From positions 11,934,008 through 11,998,007 of the forward strand of contig JAUPFP010000003.1 of the NCBI GenBank assembly GCA_036925085.1: a stretch of 64,000 nt of DNA, given 5' to 3'. A program made the position numbers and the translations under genes. Origin of the DNA: Brachycybe producta. Its lineage: Eukaryota > Arthropoda > Diplopoda > Playtdesmida > Andrognathidae. Below, piece by piece: positions 62,164 to 64,000 of this stretch (the stretch's first letter is position 1; each line of letters begins with the position of its first letter). The notes below the pieces were generated by a model that ran no database searches, had not been told where the DNA came from, and saw only the letters and a program-made list of their open reading frames with translations.

Positions 62164-62891
62164 GAGCCTAGATACAGCGTTTAGTTTAAAATTTCTCCGA
62201 ATCTGAGTGCTGCGATCGGGCGGACGTTAAAAAACCGTTTTTCAATCAAAACGGTTTTTTAACGTTTTTCTCCAGGTTTCAAGTCACATTATAATAGAAA
62301 AATAATTTCGCGTGCTAAGCTTATAAAAAGCAAACATCGTGAAGCCAATAGATCAATGCACGTGCTAATTTATTTGTTATTCTTCTAAGTCGTTTTTAAT
62401 GGGAGTTCTTCAAATGTTTGAGTGACGGTTTTTTGGTCCTAAGGGACTTAACATGGAGTTAAAAAATGTACGATTTTAAACGTTATTAAAAATAGAAGGA
62501 CCTTTTCAAAATTTATCAAAAGGAAACATCGTGAAGCCAATACATGACAGTATATGCTAATTATTTTGTTATTGTTCTAAATTGTTTTTAACGAGTTTTT
62601 TTCAAATGTTTGTGGGACGGTTTTTGATCCAATAGGATTTAAAAAAATGTGTTAAAAAAAACGAACGATTTTGAACCTTGTTTAAAAATAGAAGGACCTT
62701 TTCAAAAATTATATAAATCGAGCACGTAAAGAACAATACTTTTTATTGCATTTTGCGCTTTATTGTATTTTTATTGAGCGATTGTGAGGCGATTTCTTGC
62801 AGTTTTTGTAACACCATATAATATTTGTCTATCATTTGTCTCTTTGTCGTCTGCTCAAAACAACTAGATGGACGATGTGTATCTAATGTTC
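62164..62891 (-). mobile_element. Family F element, complete, inverted
   Basis: TTAA at 62160-62163 and 62892-62895; ends GAGCCTAGATACAGCG and a decayed CGATGTGTATCTAATGTTC. The AACGGTTTTTT..AAAAAACCG palindrome near 62225-62265 is at the inner right end. Confidence 0.85.
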
Positions 62892-62899
62892 TTAAAATA

Positions 62900-63520
62900 A
62901 AATGGCTGACGCGCCGCTTCTTTCTAATTCCGGAACCTCTGCTGTCTTTTTTAAAGTTATTTTATTTTTAAACCAGGTTCAACGTTTTTCTTTTAAGTTA
63001 TTTTTTTTAACTGTTCTTATTTCATGTTAAAACAGCTTTAAAGCAGCTCAAAAAAAGGGAATTATTCTTTCTTCTGTTCTCGATACATTTTTTTACCGTT
63101 TATTGTTTATAAAAGTTGGTGGAATTTTTTTAAAAAAAGTTTTTTTCTTCTCTTTTTTTCTTGTTTCATTTATTTTGGGTGCTTCCGGTATGACGTATAT
63201 TTGCCATTTTTTAACCTAAAAATGTTTTTTTCCCCTGTTTAAAATGAAAGGAAAAGTAAACTTGAAATTGAAAAAGAAATAATAGGCCTATATAGAGAGA
63301 AAATTAATTCTAGCAATTAGTTATTGAGTTAATTATTTAATTTAGAAGTTGAAATAATTTTTTTAGGATAAATTTTTGGTTGTACGTTGTTAACCTAGAT
63401 GTAAAAACTAAGTGGGTTAAAAAAATGCGTTAACTCATCGTGAGAAATTATTATAATTTTATGTTTCTGTCAGAAGTTGAAGTCCAGTTATATTTTGCAA
63501 TGACCATCTGGGAATTTGCA
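62900..63520. other. T-rich intergenic DNA
   Basis: No element or gene recognised. Confidence 0.4.
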
Positions 63521-63523
63521 AAC

Positions 63524-63541
63524 ACCCCCCCCCCCCCCCAC
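63524..63541. repeat. Poly-C tract
   Basis: A C-homopolymer of about 15 bases; prone to length error. Confidence 0.9.
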
Positions 63542-63599
63542 CAATTATACCTTGTAAATATGCACAACTAATTGCATGGTGGTTTTTAAGTCTCTCCAA

Positions 63600-63835
63600 C
63601 TCTTGATTTATTGTAACGACTCGGCTGGTCCGTCACAATACCCTGGGCTTGTTTTCCCTGAAACTCACCCAGCCAGACTCCGTCAGGGACGGGATCGCAG
63701 CGTTAGCTGCCCGCTTGCACACTTGTCACTTGAGACGAGATACTATAACTCGTCCGGACGAGATACTAAGTCGGGTCTGGATGAAAGGATGAACATATTA
63801 GGGTAACTCTAAAACCCGAAACAGAATGCATATAG
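63600..63835. other. GC-richer block of unknown nature
   Basis: It begins near TTGTAACGACTCGGCTGG and contains the inverted words CTCGTCCGGACGAG and GGCTTG..CAGGG. It is sharply less AT-rich than its flanks and not repeated elsewhere in the window. It could be part of a retroelement LTR, a structured RNA or an exon; none can be shown. Confidence 0.35.
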
Positions 63836-64000
63836 AACTGGAGGAACACTATACTTTTTTATAAAAAAAAACCGGCGATTAGGAGGTGTTACGTTAAGTT
63901 AAAGTTGTAGCAGTGGTCTGGGATGTGGCGAGCCCCCAGAATGTAAAAAAAAATCACATGATTTAATTGTAAAAAAAATGGTCATGTTCCGTACCCATGT

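Noticed and set aside
63600-63800. Hammerhead-type ribozyme
   Set aside because: CTGGATGAAAGG resembles part of a core, but the CUGANGA and GAAA elements with three helices could not be placed.

Overview
This window is animal nuclear DNA, most likely from an invertebrate. It is AT-rich and gene-poor, has spliced genes with GT/AG introns, carries a lysosomal alpha-N-acetylglucosaminidase, and is filled with short non-autonomous DNA transposons (MITEs), Helitron-like elements, foldback elements and simple repeats. I cannot name the species. A short run of the arthropod-type telomere motif (TTAGG) lies inside a foldback element, but it is too short to identify the clade. There is one assembly gap of 100 N (46568-46667).

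Genes. (1) 3594-5981 (+) is an intact, intronless coding region for a GH89 alpha-N-acetylglucosaminidase (NAGLU). A splice-acceptor-like sequence abuts the start codon and a Harbinger-like MITE lies just upstream. (2) 10924-11181 (+) is a small acidic coiled-coil protein, either complete at 85 residues or a first exon. (3) 19108-23837 (-) can be rebuilt by hand as a four-exon gene of about 330 residues, with an N-terminal Myb/SANT-like domain and a C-terminal coiled coil. Its exon phases agree at every junction, and its introns carry several MITEs. (4) 35066-35229 (+) and 49319-49659 (+) look like two 5' coding exons. Each has a good start context, a strong donor and the same splice phase (2), so they may be alternative first exons of one gene continuing to the right, or two separate genes. 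(5) 30216-30461 is a decayed piece of hAT transposase. I found no convincing tRNA, rRNA or CRISPR array.

Repeats. The rest resolves into recurrent families, labelled here for cross-reference. Hel: Helitron-like, about 300-560 bp, 5' TC, 3' hairpin plus CTAG, between A and T. A/B/C: about 145-206 bp palindromic MITEs sharing one core, with 9-bp target duplications, so Mutator-like. F and G: TTAA-flanked elements ending in GAGCCTAGATAC or GAGGCTACATCAC; G is a palindrome of about 780 bp. E with inner module D: about 650 bp, ends in AAGCCGGTATTACACTAGC. H: pieces related to CTTCTAGTTTCTAAAACAC. There are also hAT elements with 8-bp duplications, pogo-like and mariner-like MITEs with TA duplications, and a Harbinger-like MITE with a TAA duplication. 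Nested insertions (F in G, hAT in G, hAT in hAT) give relative ages and expose target sites.

Layout: 1-3.1 kb is TIR/foldback DNA; 3.1-6 kb NAGLU; 6-10.4 kb minisatellite, Helitron array and D/C repeats; 10.4-11.2 kb small gene; 11.2-18.5 kb hAT, F, G and C elements; 19-24 kb Myb/SANT gene; 24-34.5 kb mixed repeats; 34.5-35.3 kb first exon; 35.3-48.8 kb minisatellites, G, F, E and CT-rich satellite; 48.8-49.7 kb second first-exon candidate; 49.7-64 kb more E, F, G, Hel, A and mariner-like elements.
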